Source: Candidatus Peribacteria bacterium (lineage in GTDB: Bacteria > Patescibacteriota > Gracilibacteria > Absconditabacterales > Absconditicoccaceae). From it: a stretch of DNA of 64,000 nt. The stretch is taken from contig CP060225.1 of assembly GCA_023898485.1 (NCBI GenBank), forward strand, positions 124,001 through 188,000, written 5' to 3'. The first letter of the stretch is position 1. The number at the start of each line of letters is the position of its first letter. The notes beneath the pieces are model-generated. The model had not been told where the DNA came from. It did no database searches and saw only the letters and a program-made list of their open reading frames with translations. Shown here one piece after another: positions 1 to 11,300 of the stretch. A program made the translations under genes and the position numbers.

Positions 1-1
1 T

Positions 2-652
2 GGTAGAACTTCATATGCTGGTATACCATGGAATCGTTTTTTCGGTACGATACAGATTACCAAAGATGAGTTTAAAAATATCAATACCGGTACATGGAGC
101 CGTGAATATATGTATATCAATGAGCTTTCTTTCCATGATTATTTGCTTGGTCTGGGTGAGACAGCTATCGCAGATCCTCTAGAGAAGCAGAAGGTACTCG
201 CACTCCTGACCAAAACATATGCGATGTTCTATCTTTCTGATAATCCTCATCCCTCTATGGATGACACATGACATAGTGTCACCTATGATGCTATCGATGA
301 TCCACGTGCTTTCCAAAAATATGTCGGCGCAGGATGGTTGGATGTCTATCCTGGATGGAGGACTATCGTAGATGAGATGTGGGATGTCTGGGTGGTATAT
401 GATGATTATATCCCTATTTTGCCATATTTCAATTGTAGTGTAGGATTTACGCGAGGTGGACAGGAGAGACGATGATGGTCCGACACACCGTGGTTGGAGT
501 CTGTAATCGATTGGACACCATCTGCATGTACCGAATTTGCAGGACATGGAGTCGGTCTTTCGGGGAAGGGTGCTACCTATATGGCTCAAAATGGTGTCTG
601 ATATGCTGATATCTTGAAATACTATTACCATTGAATTACGATGGAGAAATAA
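2..652 (+). CDS. SpoIID/LytB domain protein, C-terminal part (5' end outside window)
   Basis: The frame is open from the window edge to TAA at 650-652, with UGA read as Gly several times. The C-terminus carries the typical SpoIID/LytB ending: a Gly-His-Gly-Val-Gly-Leu-Ser segment, then Lys-Gly-Ala, Met-Ala, Asn-Gly-Val-Gly-Tyr, and Ile-Leu-Lys-Tyr-Tyr-Tyr-His-Gly. The upstream part has the usual Arg-Phe-Phe-Gly and Ile-Asn-Glu-Leu region. In known members the domain acts on peptidoglycan (a lytic transglycosylase in SpoIID, an amidase enhancer in LytB). It is therefore probably an exported cell-wall protein here, although its signal peptide lies outside the window. A dsbB-like gene follows 36 nt downstream. 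Confidence 0.8.
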
Positions 653-688
653 TTATACTGACACGCTTTATGTTTTGCTCCATCTTCT

Positions 689-1147
689 ATGTCAAAACAA
701 TTGTGGTGGCGAGTCATTATTATACAGGCACTTTTGGCGCTGATAGGATCATTGTATTATAGTACATTTGGTGATCCTGTGTACAATCTTACGATGGGAT
801 ATGGGCTGTTTCCTACGATGTTGGGAGCCGGTTTGCCACCGTGTGACATCTGTCGATATGTGAGGATTTTGTTGTATCCTTTCGTATGGTTCGGTGGTTA
901 TGCTCTCTGGGCGAAAGATCATGGTCTAGCTCGTGTGGTGCTGGGTGTGAGTGTAGTAGGTATCTTACTCGAAATCTATCAATACTATCTCCAACTCTCT
1001 GGTAGTGAGGGCGCTTTTTGTACGTCTGGTGTGTCTTGTGCGGATATGACGGTGGCATATGGAGGGTGGATTACGATACCGCTGTTGGCGTTGGTAGCTT
1101 TTGTAGTGACAGGTTTTGCGGCATGGAGAATCACAAAGAGCAAGTAG
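689..1147 (+). CDS. DsbB/BdbC-like disulfide bond formation protein
   Basis: A 152-residue protein with four hydrophobic segments. Cys52-Asp-Ile-Cys55 follows the first pair of helices and is followed by an Arg-Tyr-Val-Arg region, the DsbB/BdbC quinone-reactive motif. A second cysteine pair, Cys111 and Cys117, lies in the last extracytoplasmic loop, as in the family. It should reoxidise a thioredoxin-like thiol oxidase in the membrane using quinone. This fits the many cysteine-rich secreted proteins encoded further on (for example at 24.4-28.9 kb). It contains no UGA codon, so it reads the same under any code. No Shine-Dalgarno precedes the ATG. Confidence 0.85.
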   Translation: MSKQLWWRVIIIQALLALIGSLYYSTFGDPVYNLTMGYGLFPTMLGAGLPPCDICRYVRILLYPFVWFGGYALWAKDHGLARVVLGVSVVGILLEIYQYYLQLSGSEGAFCTSGVSCADMTVAYGGWITIPLLALVAFVVTGFAAWRITKSK

Positions 1148-1213
1148 TAAAAAAGCAGAAGAGATAGAAAACGTAGACAATGGATCCGGAATTTTTATGT
1201 TTTTTTGTTGTGT

Positions 1214-2038
1214 ATGAGTTCATTAGTTCTTGATCATCTGTATGATGGTGATCGTGCATTATTTGCGACTGAATTGCTTGATCGTTATGAAGAGAAGCAA
1301 TCAGTTATTGTGAATTTTCTTTATTTTGCTAATGCTACGCACTATAGATTGTTTGAAAAACATCGTAATGCAAAAGAATTGGCTTACAAACAAGCGTTGC
1401 TTGCGGGGGACTTTCTTCTGGCGGATGGTATTGCGCTTCAGGTTTACAAACGAACTAGTGATCTGAACCGGGTAGATAATCTCAATGGAACAGATCTTAC
1501 ACCGCGATTACTTGACTATCTAACACAGATCTATAGTGTGTCACTCTATGTCTATAGTGCGTATGATGAAGGTATAGACAAAGATACCACCCGACTTGAA
1601 AAGGGTCTGGATGGACTTCTTCGTGATTTTCCTGGATTACGTATCGCAAGCAGCTACCAGTCTCCGTATAGTGAGAGAGGTACGGATTTCCCTTTTGAGC
1701 AATTTGAGCGCGCAGTAGCAAAAGATGATGCAAATATCAAACTTTTTCTCAACTGTACAGGAACGCCATTTCAAGAGGTGCGAGTCGAGGCTCACCGCGA
1801 ACGATTTGCATCACAGAACATGATGGTGTTGAATGTGTGATGATTTTTGGATTTTGTGTCGGGATTTGAGACGAGAGCTCCTGAATGGGTAGTCAAAGCG
1901 AGAGTATTGGAAACTCCTTATCGTATTCTTTCTCGTCCTCGCAAAAATCTGAAGAAATTTCTTCGTATGTTTGGTATTGTGAGAATACGAAAAAAACAAC
2001 TTGTCAACTCCCTTGCTCGTCTTTTTCGTAAAAAATAG
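1214..2038 (+). CDS. WecG/TagA/CpsF family glycosyltransferase
   Basis: About 274 residues once two adjacent in-frame UGA codons (1838-1843) are read as Gly-Gly. Family features are Ala-Asp-Gly-Ile near residue 80, an Asn-Gly-Thr-Asp-Leu segment, and, after the UGAs, Phe-Leu-Asp-Phe-Val-Ser-Gly with Arg-Ala-Pro-Glu-Trp. The arginine-rich tail is also typical. Known members transfer a sugar such as N-acetylmannosamine to a lipid-linked carrier in wall or capsule polymer synthesis. ATG 1214 is preferred over upstream TTG codons. Without UGA recoding the essential C-terminal third would be lost. Confidence 0.85.
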
Positions 2039-2066
2039 TTGCAGTTTGCTATATTTTCTTTATCAA
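2039..2066 (+). promoter_or_regulatory. candidate promoter for the 2116 gene
   Basis: TTGCAG, a 16-nt spacer, then TATCAA. This is the same spacing as the other candidate promoters in this window. It lies 50 nt upstream of the ATG at 2116. Confidence 0.4.
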
Positions 2067-2115
2067 CAGAGAAAGTTAGTTTTCTTTTTTATTTTTGTGA
2101 TAGTTGTGATTGTCT

Positions 2116-4182
2116 ATGCCTCGCCTCCACCATGATAAATATGCGTATGATGAGAGTCATGAGTTTCTCCATTTGGAACATGTCTTCCATCAAGACTATG
2201 TGATGTTGATGGATATTGTTTTGATGTCTGATACATTTTTGGATCTTCAGAAAGATATTTTCCAAGAGTATTTCTCTCTCTTGGTAGACCGCTTGGAGAC
2301 AGAGACGAAAGAAAAGAATGTTAGACGTGTTGTCGAGCATACGTTACAAGAACTCAATGCTAAACTTACGTTGTTTGCAGATAAAATTGACAAAGTAGAC
2401 TATTTTGCTATCAAATGATCGATACGTGTGTTTTTCGATAATGTGTTGATTGGATCACTGATTGGCGATACGAGCATGATGATTTTTAGGGACAATGCGC
2501 TTTATTATGCGGTGAGTAACGATTACGATAACGTGGAGCGTATTGATTTGTTTTCAGAGTTTTTGGAATGAGAAATGACTCCTGGCGATGAGATGATATT
2601 GTTGGGATATGATATTCACACGGTTTTTGATAAACAAGAGTTGAAAAAATTTGATAACCTCTTTTCGCTCCAGCATGGTGATGTGGTAGATTTCTTAGAG
2701 GAAATTATGTCTATGAGGATAGATATGTCATTGGCTACATTTATTTTGAGGACTACATATAGCGCTTCATGAGAGAAGGTTCTTGCTCATAAAAATTCCA
2801 CCTTTCCTCATGTTTGAAAAGGCGTGCGTGGCTATGTATGATCACTTGCTCATAAGATTCTTCCTTCTTGGGACTGGGATTGGGAGACTATTCGCTATCC
2901 TGTAGTGATAAGTGTTTTGAGTCTGTTAATTCTTGGTTTGGGTATTGGTCTTCTTTCGGGACTTACTTCTACAAGTGCTCCTGTGATGGAATCGGTAGAT
3001 GGTACTATGACAGAGGTCACTATCCAGAGTATCAAGAAAGATCTTGCCTACTTTCAGAGGCTTGATCCGACTTCTGATCAAAAGAGTCACCTCTATAGAC
3101 AGCTGACTGAACAGTTGGACTTCTTAGATTCTCAATGATTGTGGCCTGATGATGTGAAAGAACTCAGAACATTGGTGGAGACGAGCTACCAGCAGGGTTT
3201 TAATATTGTCTATGTAAATAATTTTAATGTTTTCACTGATGAGGTCACAGGCACAGATAGTACTACTATAGCATTTAATGAGAACGAATCTAGTTCACTG
3301 GGTTCCCCTGTTCGTCTTTTTGTTGCAAATGGATGACTCAATATCCTAGGTTCTGTGGGATCGCTCTTGGATGTGATTGATGATGATAGGAGAGGTACGC
3401 TGATTACGTATGATTTTGATGGTAGTAGCGAAAGTGCTCTACAGACCTGTACGCCAAATCTCCTTAATAACGGCGCATATTGTGTAAGTGACATAAATGC
3501 TCTCTATAATGTTACTAAGGCAGGCTTGGAATGACTGACGATTGATACGGGTGATTCATTTCCTTCATCTATTAGCGATGTAGCTACTTTTGGTAGAAGT
3601 AATTTTTATATATTGACGCGCTCTTTGTATGATAATCAGAGAGATGTCTATATTACAAGATATACTAACGTAGTAGGATCGCAAACGCAATTTACCAAGC
3701 CAACTGATTATCCTGTAAGTGTTATTAGTGGTGTTGTGCTTGAGCCTGAGCGTATGACGATAGATACGACATTTTTGATGTGGGATGGTGGACAAGTACA
3801 CCAATGGTATCGTGCTGGTCAATGATTGACTCTCACTGATCGTCCTATCGACATGTTAGGCGGAGATGAAACTAATGGATATAGTGACAGTGTGGAGATA
3901 TTAACTCACGAGAGTACTAGATATATCTTATTATTTGATCGTGAGAACCAAACACTGACAGTATATGATACCGTGGGAATGAAAACAAACGATTCATTTG
4001 CTCAGGATTATGAGATGAGCTATGTGATGAGATTTATTTTCAATGTTTCGGCATCTGTTGTGGATGTTGCCTTGGATGATACTACTGCAAATGCTCCTAT
4101 TGTATATGTTCTTACTAGTGAAGGTGTCTATAAAATTAAACTCATAGACTTTGTAGAAGATATTGTTTCACCTACTACATAA
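2116..4182 (+). CDS. membrane protein, PP2C-like N-terminal part and beta-rich extracytoplasmic part
   Basis: A 688-residue product assembled across about eight UGA codons. The first ~260 residues are predicted cytoplasmic and include a Gly-Asp-Thr-Ser-Met segment and a Thr-Pro-Gly-Asp-Glu-Met-Ile-Leu-Leu-Gly-Tyr-Asp segment. These resemble the strands of PP2C-type phosphatases, but the metal-binding aspartates are not convincing. One transmembrane helix lies near residues 262-285. The remaining ~400 residues are rich in beta-strand patterns with short repeats of hydrophobic strands and turns, possibly a propeller. I do not recognise a specific family. The gene lies between the WecG-like gene and alaS. 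Confidence 0.6.
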
Positions 4183-4212
4183 ATTTATTTTCTTGTTTTT
4201 GTGGATAGGAGT

Positions 4213-5898
4213 ATGCGTCAGATAAAACCAGACGATGTGAGGAAACTTTGGGATAATTTTTGGACCGATAAGGAAAGAGCTCATCGCCTTTTGAAGCCCG
4301 TTTCTTTGGTTGCGCCTACAGATGACCCTACTGTACTTTTCAATGTAGCAGGTATGCAGCAACTCGTACCTTATCTGTCTGGTAAAGCACATCCATACGG
4401 CAAGAGACTCTACAATATCCAACCTTGTTTGAGAACCAATGATATAGAAGACATTGGAGATGAGAGGCACTTGTCTATGTTTGAGATGATGGGAAATTGG
4501 TCATTGGGTGATTATTTCAAAAAAGAAGCTCTGACACGATCGGTCGAATTTCTTGTAGATAAGTTGGGTCTCAATAAAGAATTCTTGGGTTGTAGTATTT
4601 TCGGTGGGTATGTGGACAAAAATGGACAAGAAATTATTCCCTATGATTATGAAGCTGAGGCAGTATTGCTGTCTCTTGGTATAGGGCAGAAAAAAATTAA
4701 GGCTATTTCGATGACAGAGGGTGAAAAGTGTGATAATTTTCGATGACCTGCAGGTGCGATTGGCCCTTGTGGTCCATGTGCAGAATTTCACTATGATAGA
4801 GGTGATGATTGGTGACCTAATGATTGGAATATAGGAGAAAACGATCGCTTCATAGAAATATGGAATAATGTTTTTATGGAGTTTTATAAACATGAAGATG
4901 GTACATTTACCAAACTCTCCCAACAGAATGTAGACACAGGAATGTGATTTGAACGTCTGATGATGATTTTGGAAGGTAAGGAGACGATTTTTGAGACGGG
5001 TGTGTTTCGTGATTTTATTGGGACTGTTCAGACATTGTCAGGTGTTCCATATCCAGCATATCAGAAAAAAGAGGGAGTAATGTCTTCTGAAGAAAAAGCT
5101 GTTTTGAGATCATATAGAATTGTTACTGATCATGTGAGAGCATCTAATAAACTTATGGTTGATGGTGTTAGACCGAGCAATGATGCAAGAGGTTATGTGT
5201 TAAGACGTTTGATGAGAAGAGCTCGATTACATATCAAGCGCCTATGTGTGGATCCTGAAAATCCTGATTTTCAACAAGGCAACTATAAAAGTATTTGGTA
5301 TATTATTGGTGAGCAATCTAAGGATGTTCAAAAATTAAATAATACTATGACTCGGGAAATTGAGCAATTGTGGATGGATGAAATTGATCAATTTGAGAAA
5401 ACGCTTGATAGAGGACAGAAACATTTGGAGAAAATTATGGCACAGGGTGTGAATGAGGTGATCTCTGGAACTGATGCATTCCTTCTGTCTGATACGTATG
5501 GATTTCCTCTAGAACTGACACAAGAGATGGCTGCTGAACAATGATATGAGGTGGATATCGTGGGTTACGAACAGGCTTTACAAGCTACTAGAAAAAAAGC
5601 GAAAGAAAATGCGAAAGACGTTTTTAGTAGAGGAGTGGATCGAGCGCAGTATTTGGATGGTGTGCCTCCTACTCAATTCGTGTGATATGATGAGTGGAGC
5701 GTGACTGACCCGCAGGTCGTGAAGCAGATTGTGCTCGATGATGGTCGTCTGGTAATGATTTTTGATACAACACCGTTTTATGCAGAAAGTGGAGGTCAGA
5801 CAGGAGATAGAGGAACACTTACTTTTGATGATGGATCTACAAAAACTATTGTAGATGTAAAAAAATATGGAGGTGTATTTTTGCATTTTGTAGAATAG
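4213..5898 (+). CDS. alaS: alanyl-tRNA synthetase lacking editing core and C-Ala domain
   Basis: Class II AlaRS catalytic domain. It has a Phe-Asn-Val-Ala-Gly-Met-Gln segment, an Arg-Thr-Asn-Asp-Ile-Glu-Asp segment, the Gly-Pro-Cys-Gly-Pro-Cys motif, and motif 3 Asp-Thr-Gly-Met-Gly-Phe-Glu-Arg, whose second Gly is UGA at 4945-4947. The helical tRNA-binding part follows. The protein then reaches the conserved Pro-Phe-Tyr-Ala-Glu-Ser-Gly-Gly-Gln start of the editing domain and stops at TAG 5896-5898. It therefore lacks the HxxxH zinc site and C-Ala (561 residues against about 870 usual). GTG 4201 is an alternative start. See findings. Confidence 0.9.
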
Positions 5899-5979
5899 GG
5901 CTGTAAGAGTGAACAATTTTTGCTTTTTAGTATACATAAGGATATACTGGAGATATCTTCATCCCTTTTTCTTATATTT

Positions 5980-6342
5980 ATGATTGATTTCTTGCACGAT
6001 ATATTACGCGAAATTGGTGATTACTTAGTGTTGGGTATTAATATTGTAGCTATTATTGTAATTGTCTGGTGATTTCTCAAAACAATGATAATCTATGGCA
6101 GTGCAGAACATGATATGCTTCAGCATAATAAATCTTTCAACGATTTTCATAATGTGAGGCAAGAACTTGCATCGTATTTACTCTTGAGTCTAGAATTTGT
6201 TATAGCGGCAGATATTATTCACACTATTTCTAATCCAACGATGGAAAATCTGATTCTACTGGGTATCATTGTAGTCATCAGAACTGCTATTTCGTTCGTC
6301 TTGGAAAGAGAGTTGAGATTGAGACATGGTAAATCCACATAA
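5980..6342 (+). CDS. DUF1622 family membrane protein
   Basis: A 120-residue protein with three hydrophobic segments. The central Glu-Phe-Val-Ile-Ala-Ala-Asp-Ile-Ile segment, a later Leu-Gly-Ile-Ile-Val-Val-Ile-Arg-Thr run and the closing Glu-Arg-Glu-Leu are characteristic of DUF1622. The function of the family is unknown. One UGA lies in the first membrane helix (Trp-Gly-Phe). It ends 2 nt before the end of the convergent resolvase-like gene. Confidence 0.8.
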
Positions 6343-6344
6343 TT

Positions 6345-6746
6345 CTATAATTTCATCAATTCATAATAGACTTTCTTGGACTGAATGGTGCGTTGCACCA
6401 TTTTTTCATTATGATTTTGTTGTGATTTGCCAGTTTTGATTTCTAGGAAAATAATTTCTGTAATATTTCATTGTGATAATCCGTGAAGTACGAGATAGTC
6501 AAACCCTTTGCCGATGAAGACCATGTCCTTGGGGTGATAGGGAAATCACTCAACGAGTGGTGCGAGCTGTTCTGCTATATGTCCACCTACGACAGCACGT
6601 GATTTGGTGGCTGCATCGCGACGATGGCGTCTGATAGCAGATTCTTTGATCGTACCGATGACGAGATAGGTGATAATGACACCAATTACTATGCCTATGA
6701 TAATAGAGAGTATGTCTGTTTGGAAGGACATTTGGGGTTGCAACAT
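6345..6746 (-). CDS. membrane-anchored endonuclease related to archaeal Holliday junction resolvases
   Basis: A 133-residue product across two UGA codons. An N-terminal hydrophobic helix (about residues 12-30) is followed by a basic Arg-Arg-His-Arg-Arg stretch. The nuclease part has Gly-His-Ile-Ala-Glu-Gln-Leu-Ala-Pro, then Phe-Ile-Gly-Lys-Gly-Phe-Asp, then Ile-Phe-Leu-Glu-Ile-Lys-Thr-Gly-Lys-Ser. This matches the PF10107-type nuclease core with its catalytic Asp and Glu-x-Lys. The family is inferred to act on DNA, but its real substrate is unproven and membrane tethering is unusual for a resolvase. A second Met six codons in is an alternative start. Confidence 0.75.
6385..6406 (+). terminator. 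intrinsic terminator of the DUF1622 gene, inside the convergent gene
   Basis: ATGGTGC, loop GTT, GCACCAT, then five T. A perfect 7-bp stem with a T-tract on the plus strand. It lies within the 3' coding part of the minus-strand nuclease gene, so the same bases serve both. Confidence 0.75.
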
Positions 6747-6784
6747 TTTATCTAAAAGTTATTATGATACACGCTTCGCTGAGA

Positions 6785-6812
6785 CTTACTTTTGTCTTGA
6801 TACAAAAGTAAG
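6785..6812. repeat. perfect 11-bp inverted repeat in a divergent intergenic region
   Basis: CTTACTTTTGT, six-base loop, ACAAAAGTAAG. It lies between the divergent nuclease gene and serS. Further weak stems downstream (6829-6836 with 6887-6894, and CCAC/GTGG near 6900-6912) suggest the region may fold as RNA upstream of serS. No known RNA family was recognised. Confidence 0.45.
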
Positions 6813-6962
6813 CAAAACATCAAGTCTCGGCAGGTCCGGTAAGATTTCCATATCTACATACAGCTTTCCATAGGCTTGGTGCCTCGACCTGTCTTGCTAC
6901 CACGTTTGTGGGGGTCATGATCGTTGTAGCTCTATTGTTTACTATTTGATAATAATTTTCCC

Positions 6963-8195
6963 ATGTTGGATATCAACTATATACGTGAACATACTGCCGA
7001 GGTCAAGGCAGGCGCTCTCAAAAAACATATCTCTATCGATATCGATAGGTTGTTAGAATTGGATAATAGACGCAAAAGTCTTCAACATCAAGCAGACACC
7101 CTTCGCGCTGAGCAGAAGACTGCAGGTGCGGCTCGCGACATCGATCGTGCTAAGATGCTCAAATGAGAGATTCAATCACTCGATGATGAGATGATGGGAG
7201 TGATGGAGGAGTATACTACACTGATGCTCCAAGTACCGCAAGTACCTCACAGCTCTGTCCCTGATGGCGATAGTGATACAGATAATATCGAAGTCAAAAG
7301 ACGAGGAGAGCAGACCACATTTGATTTTGAGCCACAGAGTCATATCGACCTCATGCTTGCACATCAGATGGTAGATTTTGAGAGAGGAACGAAAGTGCAT
7401 GGCTTCCGTGGGTATTATCTCATCGGTGATGGAGCTCGTCTATCATGGGCTATTTGGAATTATGCAAATGCATTTTTCGGTCAGAAGGGGTTCATTCCGA
7501 TGATACCGCCTGTGATCGTGAGAGAAGACAACCTCTATGGTACGGGACATCTGCCCAATGATGTCGAAGACATCTATCAGACCCAAGATGGTGACTATCT
7601 TGCTGGGACAGCGGAGGTGCCGGTGATGGGATATTTTGCTGGAGAGGTGCTTTCTCATGAAGAACTTCCTCATAAGTATTTGGGTTTCAGTCCGTGTTTT
7701 CGTCGTGAGGCAGGCAGTTATGGCAAAGATACCAAAGGCCTTATCCGTGTCCAAGAGTTCTACAAAATAGAGCAAGTCATCATCTCTCAGGCAGATGAAG
7801 ATGAATCTATTGCTCATCATGAGTGGCTCAATCGCAATACCGAAGAATTTATCGAGTCGCTGGGTATACCGTACCATACGGTGCTCAATTGTGGAGGAGA
7901 TTTGGGTCAAGGACAAGTCAAGAAGTATGATATCGAACTCTGGGTACCCGGTGAGCAAACATATAGAGAAATATCGTCTGCGTCGTATTTTTTGGATTTT
8001 CAAACCAGAAGATTCAATATACGCTACAAAGATGCGGGTGGGCAGCTTCGCTACGCACACTCACTCAACTGTACTGCTATCCCTACGCCTCGTATTTTGG
8101 TATCGTTGGTAGAAAACTTCCAGCAAGCAGATGGATCTATTATGATCCCTGATGTTTTGCGTCCGTATATGGATGGTAGAAGTACTATCGCCTAG
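6963..8195 (+). CDS. serS: seryl-tRNA synthetase
   Basis: A 410-residue class II synthetase. The N-terminal ~110 residues form the antiparallel coiled-coil tRNA-binding arm, containing the single UGA at 7164-7166. Motif 2 appears as Ser-Pro-Cys-Phe-Arg-Arg-Glu-Ala-Gly-Ser with Gly-Leu-Ile-Arg-Val-Gln-Glu-Phe. The serine-binding Thr-Ala-Glu-Val-Pro and a closing His-Ser-Leu-Asn-Cys-Thr-Ala-Ile-Pro-Thr-Pro-Arg motif 3 are present. It charges tRNA-Ser in the cytoplasm. It is monocistronic by position, with a likely terminator just downstream. Confidence 0.95.
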
Positions 8196-8220
8196 GTAGT
8201 GATGATTCTCTGACACAGAC

Positions 8221-8242
8221 ACACCTTTTTTGGTGTATTTTT
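8221..8242 (+). terminator. probable intrinsic terminator after serS
   Basis: ACACC, T-rich loop, GGTGT, followed by ATTTTT. The stem is short, so confidence is moderate. Confidence 0.5.
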
Positions 8243-8393
8243 CTGATGATGAATATACTATGGATCATGATATCAACAACTATATATATATATCTGTAAA
8301 ATGGTTATTTTGTTTTGTTTTTACTATCTTCATTTTTGTTTTTTTGATTTCCCATTCATAGGATTACATTGTACATTTTATATTGTATATGGT

Positions 8394-11300
8394 ATGATTA
8401 TGTTTGATGGAAGAATTCGCCTTTTCTCATGGGGCACACAGTTTGTATATGTATTGTTTTTGATTTTTTCTTCGTTTTTGTATGTGCCTGGATGAGTAGT
8501 AAATCCTGTCTATGCTCAAACGGTACTACCCAATGATCTTAGTATTACAAAAACTCTGAGTGGTAGTGTGTATCCTGGAGCGACGATAGAAACTATCATA
8601 GACTATCACAATACATGAACAGGTGCATTGTCTGGTATTACTATCGCTGATACTTATTCTCCCTATCTGACATTCGAGAACATCATATCATCGTATCCTG
8701 ATCTGTCAGTTGCTCCTACGACGTTTTCTCATGATACTGCACTAAGAAAACTACGTCGAGATGCCATCACGCTCTCTGGATGAGCTAGTGGACAGATTGT
8801 TCTACAATATACAGTTTCTACTTCTTTGCCACCTGATACTAGTGTTTCTACTGATTCGTCGATAGGTATTTCGTGCGTCATGTGTCAAGATGCATATACG
8901 ACATCTGATGACTGATATTCGGTCTGATATGTCAAACCCAAACCTATCACACCACCACCTCCATATGATTTGTGACTGAACGCATCAGTATGAGGAGATA
9001 CGTATCTGTCTGGAGACTTTTTTGATATTACATTAGATATTACAAATGATACCTATGTCACTGGTGATGTCATGCTTGATATGGTCTACAAAACACTGCT
9101 TATGGACTTCGTGGGTGTAGTCAGTTCGGGTGGTGTAGTCTTACCCACTGCTACTGTCAGTGAACCTGGTGCATATTTCTATCAACAGCCTCAATATAAT
9201 TATAACAATGGAGATTTATCTACTATCCGTTGGCACGGGTTTTCTGTACCTTTTGGTACAAATCAGGTGGTATTACGCTTTCAGATGACGAATGATTATA
9301 CGGTTCCTGTAGATATTTCTTTCGCTCTGGGCATCCCTGATGAGTATGGTCTAATGTCTACAATCGGTGAGACCAATACAAGTAATAATGCTGATACTAT
9401 AACTATCCAAGGTCCTGAATTTGACCTCTGGACGAATACATATATCCTCACAGGAAATGAATCATCTCCTGGCACTTATAGTGCTTCTGGTACGGTAACA
9501 TTTAGGATAGAGTTTGGTAACGATGGACCAGCAAGAGATAATATTATCTTGATGAGCAATTATAATAGTAATAGTGACAACTTTATTTCTTATACGGGTG
9601 ATCGTAATTATGGTGCTTTTGTGACGTGAGGTGCACATGCATGGGATGATTTTAATTGGGTCGAATCGTGGTGATGATATCGAAAAGATATTAGTCTCGG
9701 CACAGGAGAGAGTGGCTATATAGATATCACTTATGATGTACATGAATGTGGCTATAGTCAGTTTGATGCAAAAATCTCTCTGATTGATAACTACAAGACA
9801 CAGCTACAGACTTCATGGTTCTATAATGATGACTATCTCACTAATCGTAGTAGAGAAACTAATGATTCCAATAACGATGCCACGACTGGTCTATCATCTG
9901 ATGGTATATGTGGTAGTGGAGGGTCTCGACGAAGGGATTATGTGATAGGCACTATCACAAGTGATGCAACCGGTGACGTAGTACCTGGTCAGCTAGTAAC
10001 TTTTGACATTCCTTGGACATTTTTTTCTTCGGATTCGTATTATGATCAGAATGGTCAGTTGAGTGTGAGCTTCGACCCATCGCTTAGTTTTGTGGGTTTA
10101 GTGACGGGTGATATTAGTACTGCTGGTGATTTTGTAATAGATAATGTCGATACTACTATGATTGCTCTCGCACAGCATAATATCTTGAGACAAACGTTTA
10201 ATTCAAATGAATTCGAACGACTTGCAACTTATACAGGTGATATGGAAGAACTGAGAGTATATTTACTATCTGGTTTTGCTGATGAGTGTGGTTTTGACTC
10301 GTTTCCTACTGGGAGAGAAGATTTTGATAATGCTTCCTTTGATATTTTATACCTTCAACAAGATAAGTCGATCTTTTCTCAACTGTATGTAGATCAGTTT
10401 GCCTATTATCAATCGTTAGGTTATGGAGTAGAAAAGGCTCATTTGCATGCATTGGTAGATACACAAACTGCTTCGTATGAGTACTCTTATACTCATGATA
10501 CTAAACCTGTTATCGAAAGTTTTTGGAAAATGCAAATAGAGTGCGAGGGTCAAGGTGCGTATCTTGATGCACTACAATCAGGAATGAGTCCTATCCAAGC
10601 AGAACTCCAGAGAGAACAGCTTATTGATCTGTATACCAGCTATTTCTTGAGTCAGGATATAAGAATTACATCGCATAATATTAATGCTGGTGGTGATGGA
10701 GGCTTACTTGGTAATTATCAGATTGGGTATTTTGGTTGGAGTCTCCAACAGCAATACTATACTACTGATGATGTAGAAGGAGCTGTTTCCAATACTATCT
10801 CACAGACTCTCAGTGATGCATACGCTACTTCACTCTGAGTGACATGATTTCGCCAACTACTTGGTCAGCGTTTAACTCCATACTATGATACGACTCAACC
10901 TTTGGTCAGACAGTATAGCATCAGTAGACCAGATAGTATTTCTATCGCCTATTGTCCTGATCTTGCCTGTGCGGAGAACTGGAGTGGTGTACAGTACATT
11001 CCCTTTGACCTCGATGCCGCGACTTATGATAATTTGATCGACCAGTATCTTCTGTTGACATGATATAATGGACGAACTACTTGGTCAGGATGATATATTG
11101 ATTTAAATAGTCTTAATAATTCCTATAATGGATGGTTTTCGCCGTTATTCATCGATGCTCATTCTACTAGTGGTTGACTAGCGATTGGTAATCTCACTTC
11201 TTCTCCAAACGTTCTCAATACAATACAACTACAATTCCGCGTTGGTGATGCTCCTATAGGCTCTTCACTCTCTCTTAGTGCCAGTATTGGATGGGGTATG

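Noticed and set aside
6825..6850. SRP (4.5S) RNA suggested by a CAGGTCCGG match
   Set aside because: The conserved apical GGAA loop and AGCAG side are missing, and the flanks do not form the long rod.
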